Assembly (NCBI RefSeq): GCF_014196495.1
Contig: NZ_JACIDT010000011.1
Location: 1 to 64,000, forward strand
Direction: 5' to 3'
DNA from: Sphingobium jiangsuense
GTDB lineage: Bacteria; Pseudomonadota; Alphaproteobacteria; Sphingomonadales; Sphingomonadaceae
DNA length: 64,000 bases
Positions within the stretch are counted from its first letter, which is position 1, and each line of letters begins with the position of its first letter. A program made the position numbers and the translations under genes. The notes beneath the pieces were generated by a model that was not told the DNA's origin, did not search any database, and saw only the letters and a program-made list of their open reading frames with translations. Shown one piece after another: positions 1-7,495 of this stretch.

Positions 1-94
1 CATCGGAACCCTTCTCGATGCCTTCACGCCCGACGAATGCGCCAATTACCTCAAAAACTCCGGATATGCGTCAATCTAATCGCAGAACGCTCTA
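1..94 (+). mobile_element. IS630-family insertion sequence, 3' end only
   Basis: The window opens inside an insertion sequence. The only coding sign is the last 25 residues of an IS630-type transposase, ending at 79. About 13 bases after the stop lies CTAG (92-95); IS630 elements insert at TA, often within CTAG, and duplicate the TA. I infer the element edge at 92-94. The terminal inverted repeat cannot be confirmed because the other end is outside the window. Confidence 0.5.
2..79 (+). CDS. IS630-family transposase, C-terminal fragment
   Basis: Open from the left edge to TAA at 77-79, giving 25 residues that end DECANYLKNSGYASI. This ending, with a hydrophobic LLDAFTP stretch followed by ECANYLKNSGY, is the usual C-terminus of IS630/DDE transposases, which cut and join the ends of the element. 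The catalytic residues lie outside the window, so intactness cannot be judged. Its stop codon overlaps the stop of the convergent broken DUF5681 gene, which fits insertion of the element into that gene. Confidence 0.6.
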   Translation: MGTLLDAFTPDECANYLKNSGYASI

Positions 95-584
95 GGATCG
101 CCCTTTCCCTTGCCCCTGCTCTTCTTTTCCCCGCGCTTCTTCGGCGGTTTCGAGAACATGCCCTCGATCATCCGATAATGCTTTTCCATCTCCTCGGTCC
201 AGCCAATGTCCTCGTCCTCTTCGGCAGCCCGTTCGGCCTCGCTCCGCTTTTCCTCCAAGGCCTTGAAGAGGCCCAGGCTTTTGAGCAGGGAAATAGTGCG
301 CGCGCATTCATAGCCCTTCGACTTCAGGGATCGTTCATCATCTTGCGGATAATGAGCTCGATCATCGAGATCCTTGCCGGCTTGCCGTTGATGGATACCT
401 CCCTCTCTTCAAGCGCGATCTCGACAAGGGCAGAAAGGAGATCGGGAGGAATCGGCACCTCCTTCTTCTTGCTGGGCCTACCCGTAGGATTCCCCGATTT
501 GCCGGGCACAAAGCGGCCCCTTCCGTCCCGCGTCTTCCTCTTTGCCCCGCGATCCGCGGGGCGTCGCACAGATATATTGGCCAT
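76..584 (-). pseudogene. DUF5681 domain protein, frameshifted and 3'-disrupted
   Basis: The ATG at 584 follows a purine-rich ribosome site. The first 86 codons (584-324) carry the DUF5681 signature: basic N-terminus, then GRFVPGKSGNPTGRPSKKKE around residues 22-42, then a helical part ending IIRKMMNDP. The frame closes with TGA at 324, but the neighbouring frame continues directly as LKSKGYECARTISLLKSL and on through an acidic then lysine-rich tail to 76. A one-base shift near 325 therefore splits the gene. The last codons run into the IS630 end, so the original 3' end is probably lost. DUF5681 proteins are commonly found near phage packaging genes; the function is unknown. It lies just downstream of the methylase remnant, same strand. 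Confidence 0.65.
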
Positions 585-607
585 CTTATCCCCCTTTTGT
601 GACACTG

Positions 608-1163
608 CTATTCGCTGTCGGTTTCCGCCCGCTCGATCGCGATGTCGGAAAAGCTGCGCCCGGTTTCGGCATGGATGGCCTGCCTGCCCGTCAGGTCCTG
701 CCAGCGCCGGATGGCCCGATCCACGAACAGCGGTTCGATCTCGACGCCGCAGGCCCGCCGGTCGCACCGTTCCGCCGCGATGATGGTGGTTCCCGACCCC
801 ATGAACGGGTCGAGAATGATGCTGCCCGGCGCGAGGCATCCATGATGAAATCCTCGACCAGTTCCACGGGCTTGGGCGTGGCGTGCATCCGAATCGATCA
901 GGATCGGCACAAAAGCCCATCGCCAAAATGGAGCGACTCACTTCCTCTACATGGACAGGGTTGGCTTTACGGGTGCGCCGGGAGGCAGGCCTGAGATCGG
1001 CGGGCGGGCGCTGCTCGATCTCCAGGTCGCACCCTATCTCGTTGCGGATGGCCACAATGGTCCCGGAAGGCTTCTTCGCCACGTGGACCCGGCGCTGCCG
1101 CGCCTTGTGGTTGACCCCCTGCTTGACGGACTTCTTGCCCGAACTGACAATCTTGAACGCCAT
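608..1163 (-). pseudogene. ParB-domain/DNA methyltransferase fusion, deleted remnant
   Basis: Start ATG at 1163. The first part reads as the start of a ParB-like domain (ADLRPASRRTRKANPVHVEE, then SILAMGFC), like the N-terminus of ParB/N6-N4 methylase fusions. It then breaks into another frame (PILIDSD) and jumps at once to the end of a methylase: HATPKPVELVEDFIMDAS, then after another frame change PGSIILDPFMGSGTTIIAAE and a C-terminal helix ending ETDSE. DPFMGSGT is the S-adenosylmethionine-binding motif. Most of the ParB domain and the catalytic (DPPY-type) half are missing, so about 250 codons seem deleted. Such genes modify adenine or cytosine in phages and islands. This copy cannot be active. 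Confidence 0.65.
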
Positions 1164-1842
1164 GACTATACCCTCCACTTCTTCTCCGGAAGGGCTGCGC
1201 CCTTCTGGAAACCAACGAAATGGCCGGGATGGGAAAACGGAAAGGCCAACGCACATCCATCCTCCCGGTCTCCGACCGGACGAACTTGTGTGAGCTACCT
1301 TCCTTGGTTTCTGCTCTCCGAACAGCCGCAGCAACCCGGACCGGGCAGAGAGATAAGTCTCGATCCGCTACCGATGAATAAGGGATCTCATGCGTTGTGG
1401 GTCCGTTCCAAGCTCTTTTTTTATTCCGCTCCTATTTTTTGTTCCGCGCCCTGCACGGTCATGGAGAGGGCCTGATCTGCCTCCTGCCGTCCGCCTGTTC
1501 CCTACCTGTTATGGCTCCTGTTTCTCACCTGTTATGCGTCCTGATAAATATTCCCCGCTTCCCGATGTCGAGACAGCCATATCCAGCGGAAATCAGGGGG
1601 CAATAGGCTTGCAGGCCGTCATGGACGGCACCCCGGAAGGAGGCATTTTCCTACTTAACAGGTGAAACAGGCTTGGAAGCGTAAAGCGTAGTGCGACAAA
1701 ATCAGCAGAGAAAATCGGGGAGAGTTGCCTGCTTCTCCGGCGCGGATTGATTCTCCGACACAGAAATTGCGTGCGAAAAGCTGCGGAACCGCGGCCTTTT
1801 CGACGCAAGAACCATGATCATGCAGACATGAAGCTGACTGAG
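1164..1842. other. Gene-free stretch between methylase remnant and tRNA-Ser
   Basis: No reading frame here looks coding; the open frames lack family resemblance and sensible starts. The only structure I see is a set of short ACCTGTTATG repeats at 1504-1543 with an inverted partner near 1656. This is probably upstream sequence of the broken island genes or scar sequence between the tRNA 3' end and the island. Confidence 0.5.
1504..1543. repeat. Two 17-bp direct repeats, 23-bp spacing
   Basis: ACCTGTTATGGCTCCTG at 1504-1520 recurs as ACCTGTTATGCGTCCTG at 1527-1543 with two changes. A third, inverted partner TAACAGGTGAAACAGG lies at 1656-1671 and matches the second copy plus its left flank (1517-1534) apart from one inserted base. 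Regular spacing near two helical turns suggests protein-binding sites such as recombinase arm sites or operators; this is inference. Confidence 0.5.
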
Positions 1843-1933
1843 TGGCGGAGCGGGAGGGATTCGAACCCTCGATACGCTTTTGACGTATACTCACTTTCCA
1901 GGCGAGCGCCTTCGACCACTCGGCCACCGCTCC
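1843..1933 (-). tRNA. tRNA-Ser (anticodon GGA)
   Basis: On the minus strand the gene begins GGAGCGGTGGCCGAGTGGTC and ends with a T arm carrying GGTTCGAATCC, the closing stem CCGCTCC, discriminator G and an encoded CCA (1845-1843). The anticodon loop reads CTGGAAA, giving GGA, which reads UCC/UCU. A long variable arm (class II) lies between anticodon and T stems, as expected for serine. The total of 91 nt with CCA fits. The 3' end points to the degraded island at 1-1842, the classic position for an integration site. Confidence 0.95.
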
Positions 1934-2057
1934 GCACGTGCTGGAATGGCGGCCTCTAGCCGGTCGGGCCGGTTCTGGCAACACCCAGAATGAAGCGCGG
2001 CCGAAAGAAAACCGGCCGCCGCCCTTCCGCTTCACCGGCGCACCCCCAACCGCCCCC

Positions 2058-2600
2058 TCACGGGTTCAAAATGGTTTCCACCAGCACCAGGCCCGGCTCG
2101 CCCTCCACCGGGCGGGCGGTGAAGCCCATTTCGCGCTCCAGCTCGATCGCCGCATGGTTCTCGCGGCTCTCGATCGACTGGAGACGGCGGATGCCCCGCG
2201 CCCTCGCATAGGCCGCGACATGCTCCAGCAGCATCCAGCCGATGCCGCGCCCCTTGTAATCCTTGTGGATGGAGATCGCGACCTCGGCGGTGTCCAGCCG
2301 GTCGTCCGCCGCCACCATCGCGCTGCCCACCAGCGATCCGTCGGAATCGATCGCGAGGAAATTCTCGGTCTTGCGGTGGTCGACGCGGACCATGGAGGTG
2401 ATGATCTCCTCCGGCACATGCGACACGCCGGTCAGGAAGCGGAAACGCAGGTCGGCCGGCGCGACATTGGCGAAAAAGCCCTCCAGCGCCTGCACGTCCA
2501 GATCCATCGCCGGGCGGACGTGAAAGCGATAGCCGCTGCGCGTGACGAGTTCCCGCTCCCAACCGTCGGAAACCTTGATCGTCTGAATTCCACTGTCCAT
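2058..2600 (-). CDS. GNAT-family N-acetyltransferase
   Basis: 180 residues. The GNAT fold is seen from about residue 28: a strand RFHVRPA, a long helix, then EVAISIHKDYKGRGIGWMLL (about 109-128), which holds the acetyl-CoA pyrophosphate-binding R/Q-x-x-G-x-G/A pattern, and a C-terminal NHAAIELEREMGF helix typical of the superfamily. It would transfer acetyl from acetyl-CoA to an amine. The substrate is unknown. It is similar in layout to the acetyltransferase domains fused to acyl-CoA synthetases and used in protein acetylation, but stands alone here. It is transcribed from its own promoter region upstream of the tRNA and 260 bp downstream of rpoN, same strand. Confidence 0.8.
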   Translation of the reverse strand: MDSGIQTIKVSDGWERELVTRSGYRFHVRPAMDLDVQALEGFFANVAPADLRFRFLTGVSHVPEEIITSMVRVDHRKTENFLAIDSDGSLVGSAMVAADDRLDTAEVAISIHKDYKGRGIGWMLLEHVAAYARARGIRRLQSIESRENHAAIELEREMGFTARPVEGEPGLVLVETILNP

Positions 2601-2860
2601 GCCGAAGATCCTTTTTCAAAAAGGGCAGGCGGACGGCCTGCCTCCGCGTGGCTGCATAAGGACCCCTGCCGCCGATGCCTTGACCCGGATCAACAGGAAA
2701 GCCGGGCGCAGCCTATCATCCCGCCCGCCGCGCCGACAAGCCGCGCGGACCGGATATGCGGCCAATACCAGGGGCATGAGGACGGTCCGGCCGGTGGCGG
2801 GGGTTTTCGGGAAGGGCAGGCTGCGACGGGCTCGGCCCGAACGGGTAGCGGGGTCGGCGT

Positions 2861-4396
2861 CTATCCGGCCAGCGCCTTCTGCCGCCGCCGCTGCACCGAG
2901 GAGCCGATGCCCATCGATTCGCGATATTTGGCGACGGTGCGCCGGGCGATGTCGAAGCCTTCGGCGCGCAGCAGGTCGACCAGCGTGTCGTCGGAGAGGA
3001 TCTTGCGCGGGTCCTCCGCCGCGATCAGCGCCTTGATGCGGCTCTTGACCGCCTCGGCCGACACCGCCTCGCCGCCCGCCGCCGAGGCGATCGCGCTGGT
3101 GAAGAAATATTTCAGCTCGAACAGCCCGCGCGGGCAGGAGAGATATTTGTTGCTCGTCACCCGGCTGACGGTCGATTCGTGCATGCCGATCGCCTCGGCG
3201 ACGGAGCGCAGCGTCATCGGGCGCAGATGGGCGATGCCGTGGCGGAAGAATTCCTCCTGCTGGCGCACGATCTCGGTCGCCACCTTGATGATCGTGCGCT
3301 GCCGCTGGTCGAGCGCGCGGATCAGCCAGTTGGCGCTGGCGAGGCAATCGGCGAGCCACGCCTTCGACGCCTTGTCCTGCACCCCGCCCGACAGCTCGGC
3401 ATAATAGACCCGGTTGACGAGCAGGCGCGGCAGGGTGGCGCCGTTGATCTCGATTCCCCAGCCCTTGCCGCGCGGCGTCACGAAGATGTCGGGGATCACC
3501 GCCTGCCCCGCGCCGGGCGCGGCGAAGCGCAGGCCGGGCTTGGGATCATAGGCGCGCAGCTCGCGGATCATGTCGGCGAGGTCTTCCTCATCGACGCCGC
3601 AGATGCGGCGCAGCTGCGGCAGCGCCCCCCTGGCCAGCAGGTCGAGATTGGCGAGCAGCGCCGCCATCGCCGGGTCGTAGCGGTCGGCCTCCTTCGCCTG
3701 CAACGCAAGGCATTCGGACAGCGAGCGGGCGGCGACGCCGACCGGATCGAACCCCTGGATGACCGCCAGCACCGCCTCCACCTCGATGAGCGGCACCTGC
3801 AACGCATAGGCGATCGGCAGCAGCTCCGCCTCCAGATAGCCGGCCTCGTCGATCTGGCCGATGATCTGGCTGGCGATCAGCAGCTCGCGGCCGGAAAAGC
3901 GCAGCCGCGCCTGATCCATCAGATGTTCGTAGAGGCCCGTCTCGCCGCTGGCGAAGCTGTCGAAATCCGGCCCGTCCTCGCCGAAGCCGCCGGAGAGCGG
4001 ATAATCGTCCGACAGGCCGCCCGCGCCGGAAAGCCCCGCCCCGCCCGCCATGTCGGGATCGGCAAGGCCGCGATCGGCGCCCTCCTCCGGCCCACTTTCC
4101 ACATCGAGCGGGCTTTCGGCCATCACCGCATCGTCGCGCATCATCGCGTCGCTGCCCGCCTCGGCGGAGGAGACGGCGGCGCCCTCCCTCTCCGGCACGG
4201 CATCGGCGGGGGCGCCTTCACCGTCGCTCCCGTCGCCGCGCGCCAGTTCGAGCAGCGGGTTGCGCTCCAGCTCGCCGGCCAGCCAGGCCTCGATCTCGAT
4301 ATTCGACAGCGCCAACAGCTTGATCGCCTGCTGTAGCTGCGGCGTCATCACCAGCGACTGGCTTTGCCGCAGGTCGAGGCGCGGTGCCAATGCCAT
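2861..4396 (-). CDS. rpoN: RNA polymerase sigma-54 factor RpoN
   Basis: 511 residues, normal length for sigma-54. Region I is clear at the N-terminus (LDLRQSQSLVMTPQLQQAIK, residues 8-27), glutamine- and leucine-rich, and contacts enhancer-binding activators. An acidic region II (about 55-150, rich in D, E, G) follows, then the core-binding domain, and near the C-terminus the RpoN box ARRTVAKYRE (about 485-494), which binds the -24 promoter element. It directs transcription of activator-dependent genes (nitrogen, motility and others). It starts 26 bp after the lptB stop, so it is last in the nrnC-lptC-lptA-lptB-rpoN series, a frequent arrangement in Proteobacteria. Confidence 0.97.
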   Translation of the reverse strand: MALAPRLDLRQSQSLVMTPQLQQAIKLLALSNIEIEAWLAGELERNPLLELARGDGSDGEGAPADAVPEREGAAVSSAEAGSDAMMRDDAVMAESPLDVESGPEEGADRGLADPDMAGGAGLSGAGGLSDDYPLSGGFGEDGPDFDSFASGETGLYEHLMDQARLRFSGRELLIASQIIGQIDEAGYLEAELLPIAYALQVPLIEVEAVLAVIQGFDPVGVAARSLSECLALQAKEADRYDPAMAALLANLDLLARGALPQLRRICGVDEEDLADMIRELRAYDPKPGLRFAAPGAGQAVIPDIFVTPRGKGWGIEINGATLPRLLVNRVYYAELSGGVQDKASKAWLADCLASANWLIRALDQRQRTIIKVATEIVRQQEEFFRHGIAHLRPMTLRSVAEAIGMHESTVSRVTSNKYLSCPRGLFELKYFFTSAIASAAGGEAVSAEAVKSRIKALIAAEDPRKILSDDTLVDLLRAEGFDIARRTVAKYRESMGIGSSVQRRRQKALAG

Positions 4397-4422
4397 TATC
4401 GCGTCCTCATGCCGCCATGCCC

Positions 4423-5217
4423 CTACATCGAGAAGCTTTCGCCCAGATAGAGGCGACGCACATCGGCATTGGCCACCAGCTCTTCCGGGTTGCCGGCGAA
4501 CAGCACCTTGCCGTCATAGATGATGCAGGCGCGGTCGACGATCTCCAGCGTTTCGCGCACATTGTGATCGGTGATGAGCACGCCGATGCCGCGCGTGCGC
4601 AGCTGCTTCACCAGATCGCGAATGTCGGCGATGGAAAGCGGGTCGATGCCCGCGAAGGGCTCGTCCAGCAGCACGATCGACGGGTTGGCCGCCAGCGCGC
4701 GGGCGATCTCGCAGCGGCGGCGCTCGCCGCCCGACAGCGCCATGGCGGAGCTGTCGCGCAGGCGGGTGAGGCCGAATTCGCCCAGCAGCTCCTCCAGCCG
4801 GGTGGCGCGGGCGGAGGCGTCGGGCTCGGCCAGCTCCAGCACGGCGAGGATGTTCTGCTCCACCGTCATGCCACGGAAGATCGAGGTTTCCTGCGGCAGA
4901 TAGCCCAGGCCCAGGATCGCGCGGCGGTACATGGGCAGGCCGGTGATGTCGTGGCCGTCCAATGCGATACGGCCGCTGTCGGGCCGCACCAGCCCCATGA
5001 TCGAATAGAAGCAGGTCGTCTTGCCCGCGCCATTGGGGCCGAGCAGGCCGACCACCTCGCCCTTGGCGACGGTCAGCGACACGTCGGTCAGCACCGGGCG
5101 GCGGTCGTAGCTCTTGGCGATGGAGACGACCTCCAGCCCGCCGGAGCGGGCGAGCGCGGCGGCGCCATCGTCGCCATTCGGGCCGGGCCGATCCATTATC
5201 GCGATGTCGTCCATCAC
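4423..5217 (-). CDS. lptB: LPS export ABC transporter ATP-binding protein LptB
   Basis: 264 residues. Walker A is GPNGAGKTT (60-68), the signature motif LSGGERRR is at 161-168 and Walker B IVLLDEP at 181-187, followed by the switch histidine in ITDHNV. A 28-residue N-terminal extension precedes the core, so an internal start is possible though no better ribosome site was seen. LptB is the cytoplasmic ATPase of the LptBFG complex, which extracts lipopolysaccharide from the inner membrane and pushes it along the LptC-LptA bridge to the outer membrane. lptA and lptC lie upstream and rpoN downstream; lptE is at 29.9 kb. lptF, lptG and lptD are not in the window. Confidence 0.96.
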   Translation of the reverse strand: MMDDIAIMDRPGPNGDDGAAALARSGGLEVVSIAKSYDRRPVLTDVSLTVAKGEVVGLLGPNGAGKTTCFYSIMGLVRPDSGRIALDGHDITGLPMYRRAILGLGYLPQETSIFRGMTVEQNILAVLELAEPDASARATRLEELLGEFGLTRLRDSSAMALSGGERRRCEIARALAANPSIVLLDEPFAGIDPLSIADIRDLVKQLRTRGIGVLITDHNVRETLEIVDRACIIYDGKVLFAGNPEELVANADVRRLYLGESFSM

Positions 5218-5406
5218 ATATCCTCGCTGAAAAAACCCTCGCGGACAGGGGCAGATTGGGACGGGCCGTCAAACGGCAAGCTTTTTGCATGGCCGCAACC
5301 CGACGGCCTGCTTATGCATGAGCGAAAGCCGTCCGCCTAGAGGAAAGATGGCCGATACGCCCGATTTCTCGCACGAATCGCGGTTGGATGGTTCCAACAT
5401 ATGGAA

Positions 5407-5446
5407 CCGTTCGGGCTGGGCTTGTCGAAGGGCTCAGGGCGAACGG
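5407..5446. repeat. Interspersed palindromic repeat, TTGTCGAA family
   Basis: The 40 bp reads as one imperfect palindrome: CCGTTCGGGCTGGGCTTGTC then GAAGGGCTCAGGGCGAACGG. Related units occur at 25718-25748 and, as a pair, at 61593-61682. It lies in the 276-bp space between lptA and lptB, right after the short inverted repeat GGTTCCA/TGGAACC (5390-5408). A transcript through it would form a hairpin, possibly affecting lptA-lptB coupling. Confidence 0.75.
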
Positions 5447-5493
5447 GGGTAGGGAGAGCGGTAACCAAACGCCCAATCCCGGAAAACCTGCGC

Positions 5494-6054
5494 TCAGTTG
5501 TCGCCGTCGCGCCTGGGCACCGTGAAGGTGCCGGTGACGCGCCCGCCCGACCCCTGCGTCACGCCCGCGCCGGAGGAGGAGGCCTGGCCGTCGACGGTGG
5601 AGCGCCCGCTTTGCAAGTCCATCACCAGCCGGCCGCCGGTCAGGCGGTTGGCGCCCTGCGTCAGCTCGACATTGCCGACCATGGTGATGATCCGCCGGTT
5701 GAGGTCGTATATCGCGGTGTCGCCGCGCGCGCGCTCATTGCCGCGCGTCACGCGGACATTGCCCGCCGCGTCGATGCGGTCGATCTCTATGCTGCCGGTG
5801 TTGCGATAGGCGACGGTCATCCGCGCCGAATCGAGCGTCAGATTGCCCTGCGTCACATGGACGTTGCCGGAAACCACCACGCGGTCGGCGCGGTCCTGCA
5901 CCTCTATGCGGTCGGCGGCGAAATTGACCGGCGCGCTGCTGTCATGCCCGCGCAATATCTGCGCTTGCGCGGGCTGCCCCACGGAGCCGTAGAGGAAGGC
6001 GCCGGAGAGACCGGCCGCCAGCGACAGGGAAGCAAGGAAGAACGGCCGCACCAT
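5494..6054 (-). CDS. lptA: LPS transport periplasmic protein LptA
   Basis: 186 residues. Residues 1-32 are a signal peptide (basic MVRPFF, hydrophobic core, AQAQ cleavage region). The rest is the OstA/LptA beta-jellyroll: repeated short strands with the pattern V-x-G-N-V-x-V-T-x-G, as in VVVSGNVHVTQGNLTL and GNVELTQGANRLTG. LptA oligomers bridge the periplasm and carry lipopolysaccharide from LptC to the outer-membrane translocon. The start lies 2 bp after the lptC stop, so the two are translationally coupled. The gap to lptB is longer (276 bp) and contains a palindromic repeat. Confidence 0.93.
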   Translation of the reverse strand: MVRPFFLASLSLAAGLSGAFLYGSVGQPAQAQILRGHDSSAPVNFAADRIEVQDRADRVVVSGNVHVTQGNLTLDSARMTVAYRNTGSIEIDRIDAAGNVRVTRGNERARGDTAIYDLNRRIITMVGNVELTQGANRLTGGRLVMDLQSGRSTVDGQASSSGAGVTQGSGGRVTGTFTVPRRDGDN

Positions 6055-6056
6055 GA

Positions 6057-6701
6057 TTATCGCCCCTTGACGGCATTTTGCTCTATACGCAAGCGCGCAT
6101 TGCCGACCAGCGTGACCGTCCGTTCATTGAGGTCGGCCTGCAAATGGTCCGCATCGAACGGCCCCATCGGTATGCGCCCGTAGACGCGGCCCGCGCTGCG
6201 CATGTTGCGCGTTTTCAGATCGATGTTCACGTCGCGCGTCGTCAGGCGATAGCCCTGCGCCGAATCGAACTGCACCGGGCCGACGACCATCATCTGCTCA
6301 TTGTCCAGATTGTAGCGGCCCCGGTCTGCCTTCAGCACCGCCGCGCCGTCGCTCATCAACAGGCGGGCGGACAGGTCCTTCATCTCGACGATCGGCTCGC
6401 GCGAGGTTTTCTGCACCGCCGAGCCCGCGCGCAGCGAAAAGGGCCGCCCCTTGCTGTCGGTGCCGCGATAGAGCGCCTCGCGCACCTTCATCCGCTCGCT
6501 GGCAATGTCGACGCCCTTCTTGTCGAGCACGAAGCTCACCTCGTTCTGGCTGGTGAAGGGCGCGGCGGCGAGGAAGGCCGCCAGCGCGCCCACGCCCATC
6601 GGCAGCAGGTTCTTGAGCAGCCGCACCATCCGGTCGTGCGCGCCGCCGGGCATCGCCCAGTGCTGGCGCGCGGTGCGTTGGGTATCTGCCAGTTGCGACA
6701 T
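6057..6701 (-). CDS. lptC: LPS export protein LptC
   Basis: 214 residues. One membrane segment at about residues 30-48 (LLPMGVGALAAFLAAAPF) follows a short cytoplasmic part; the remainder is periplasmic with the same kind of strand pattern as LptA (VVGPVQFDSAQGYRL, MRSAGRVYGRIPMG). LptC anchors to the LptBFG complex and passes lipopolysaccharide to LptA. The gene is directly followed by lptA and preceded 24 bp upstream by nrnC. Sequence identity between LptC proteins is always low, so the call rests on domain pattern plus position. Confidence 0.9.
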   Translation of the reverse strand: MSQLADTQRTARQHWAMPGGAHDRMVRLLKNLLPMGVGALAAFLAAAPFTSQNEVSFVLDKKGVDIASERMKVREALYRGTDSKGRPFSLRAGSAVQKTSREPIVEMKDLSARLLMSDGAAVLKADRGRYNLDNEQMMVVGPVQFDSAQGYRLTTRDVNIDLKTRNMRSAGRVYGRIPMGPFDADHLQADLNERTVTLVGNARLRIEQNAVKGR

Positions 6702-6725
6702 GGGGCGGCGTCCTCCCGTCCGGTG

Positions 6726-7343
6726 TCAGACGTGCGAGAATATATCGATTTCGGGCCAGCCCGCCAGATCGAGCAGCGCCCGGTGCGGCAGGAAATCGAA
6801 GCAGGCCTGAGCCAGCTCCATGCGCCCTTCCCGCTCCAGCCTGCGGTCCAGCTCCTCCTTCAGCCGGTGGAGATAGCGCACGTCGGACGCGGCATAGTCG
6901 CGCTGCGCCTCCGACAGCACCGGCCCGCCCCAGTCGGAGCTTTGCTGCTGCTTGCTGATCTCCTGCCCCAGCAGCTCGCGCACCAGCTCCTTGAGGCCGT
7001 GGCGGTCGGTATAGGTGCGCACGAGGCGCGAGGCGATCTTGGTGCAATAGGCCGGCGTCGCCAGCACGCCCAGATAATGCTGGAGCGCGGCGATGTCGAA
7101 GCGGCCGAAATGAAAGAGCTTCAGCCGCGCCGGGTCGGCGACGACCGCCTTCAGATTGGGCGCGTCATAGGCGCTGCCGGGCGAAAAGCGCACCAGATGC
7201 TCGTCGCCCCTGCCGTCGCTGATCTGCACCACGCACAGCCGGTCGCGCGGGGTGATGAGGCCCATGGTTTCGGTGTCGATGGCGACGGGACCGTCGGCCA
7301 GCACGCCGGCGGGCAGGTCTTCCTCGTGAAAATAGATGGTCAT
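6726..7343 (-). CDS. nrnC: Diribonuclease / 3'-5' exoribonuclease NrnC (RNase D-like)
   Basis: 205 residues, lacking the HRDC domains of E. coli RNase D (about 370 residues). The DEDDy exonuclease motifs are present: AIDTET (Asp23, Glu25), HFGRFD, and YAASDVRYLHRLK with the tyrosine and last aspartate. The block CTKIASRLVRTYTDRHGLKE, followed by ISKQQQSSDW, is characteristic of alphaproteobacterial NrnC, which degrades dinucleotides such as pGpG and stands in for oligoribonuclease. I chose the ATG at 7343 because the family begins a few residues before EEDLP; a longer frame to 7409 lacks similarity. It heads the lptC-lptA-lptB-rpoN series. Confidence 0.9.
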   Translation of the reverse strand: MTIYFHEEDLPAGVLADGPVAIDTETMGLITPRDRLCVVQISDGRGDEHLVRFSPGSAYDAPNLKAVVADPARLKLFHFGRFDIAALQHYLGVLATPAYCTKIASRLVRTYTDRHGLKELVRELLGQEISKQQQSSDWGGPVLSEAQRDYAASDVRYLHRLKEELDRRLEREGRMELAQACFDFLPHRALLDLAGWPEIDIFSHV

Positions 7344-7495
7344 GCGGTTCCCCTTATCGGTCCGCGCGGCAAAGCTCAACGCCGCAATGGAGGCATCGCC
7401 TCCGTCCATCGCGCTTTCCTACACGGCGCCATCATGATAGAGCGCCTCAACCGGCCAGATACAAACCGAACAGTCAGCGGACCCCTTTAGACCCC

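Noticed and set aside
1593..1808. Possible 71-codon gene next to the tRNA
   Set aside because: No ribosome site, no family likeness and composition unlike neighbours. Left as gene-free.
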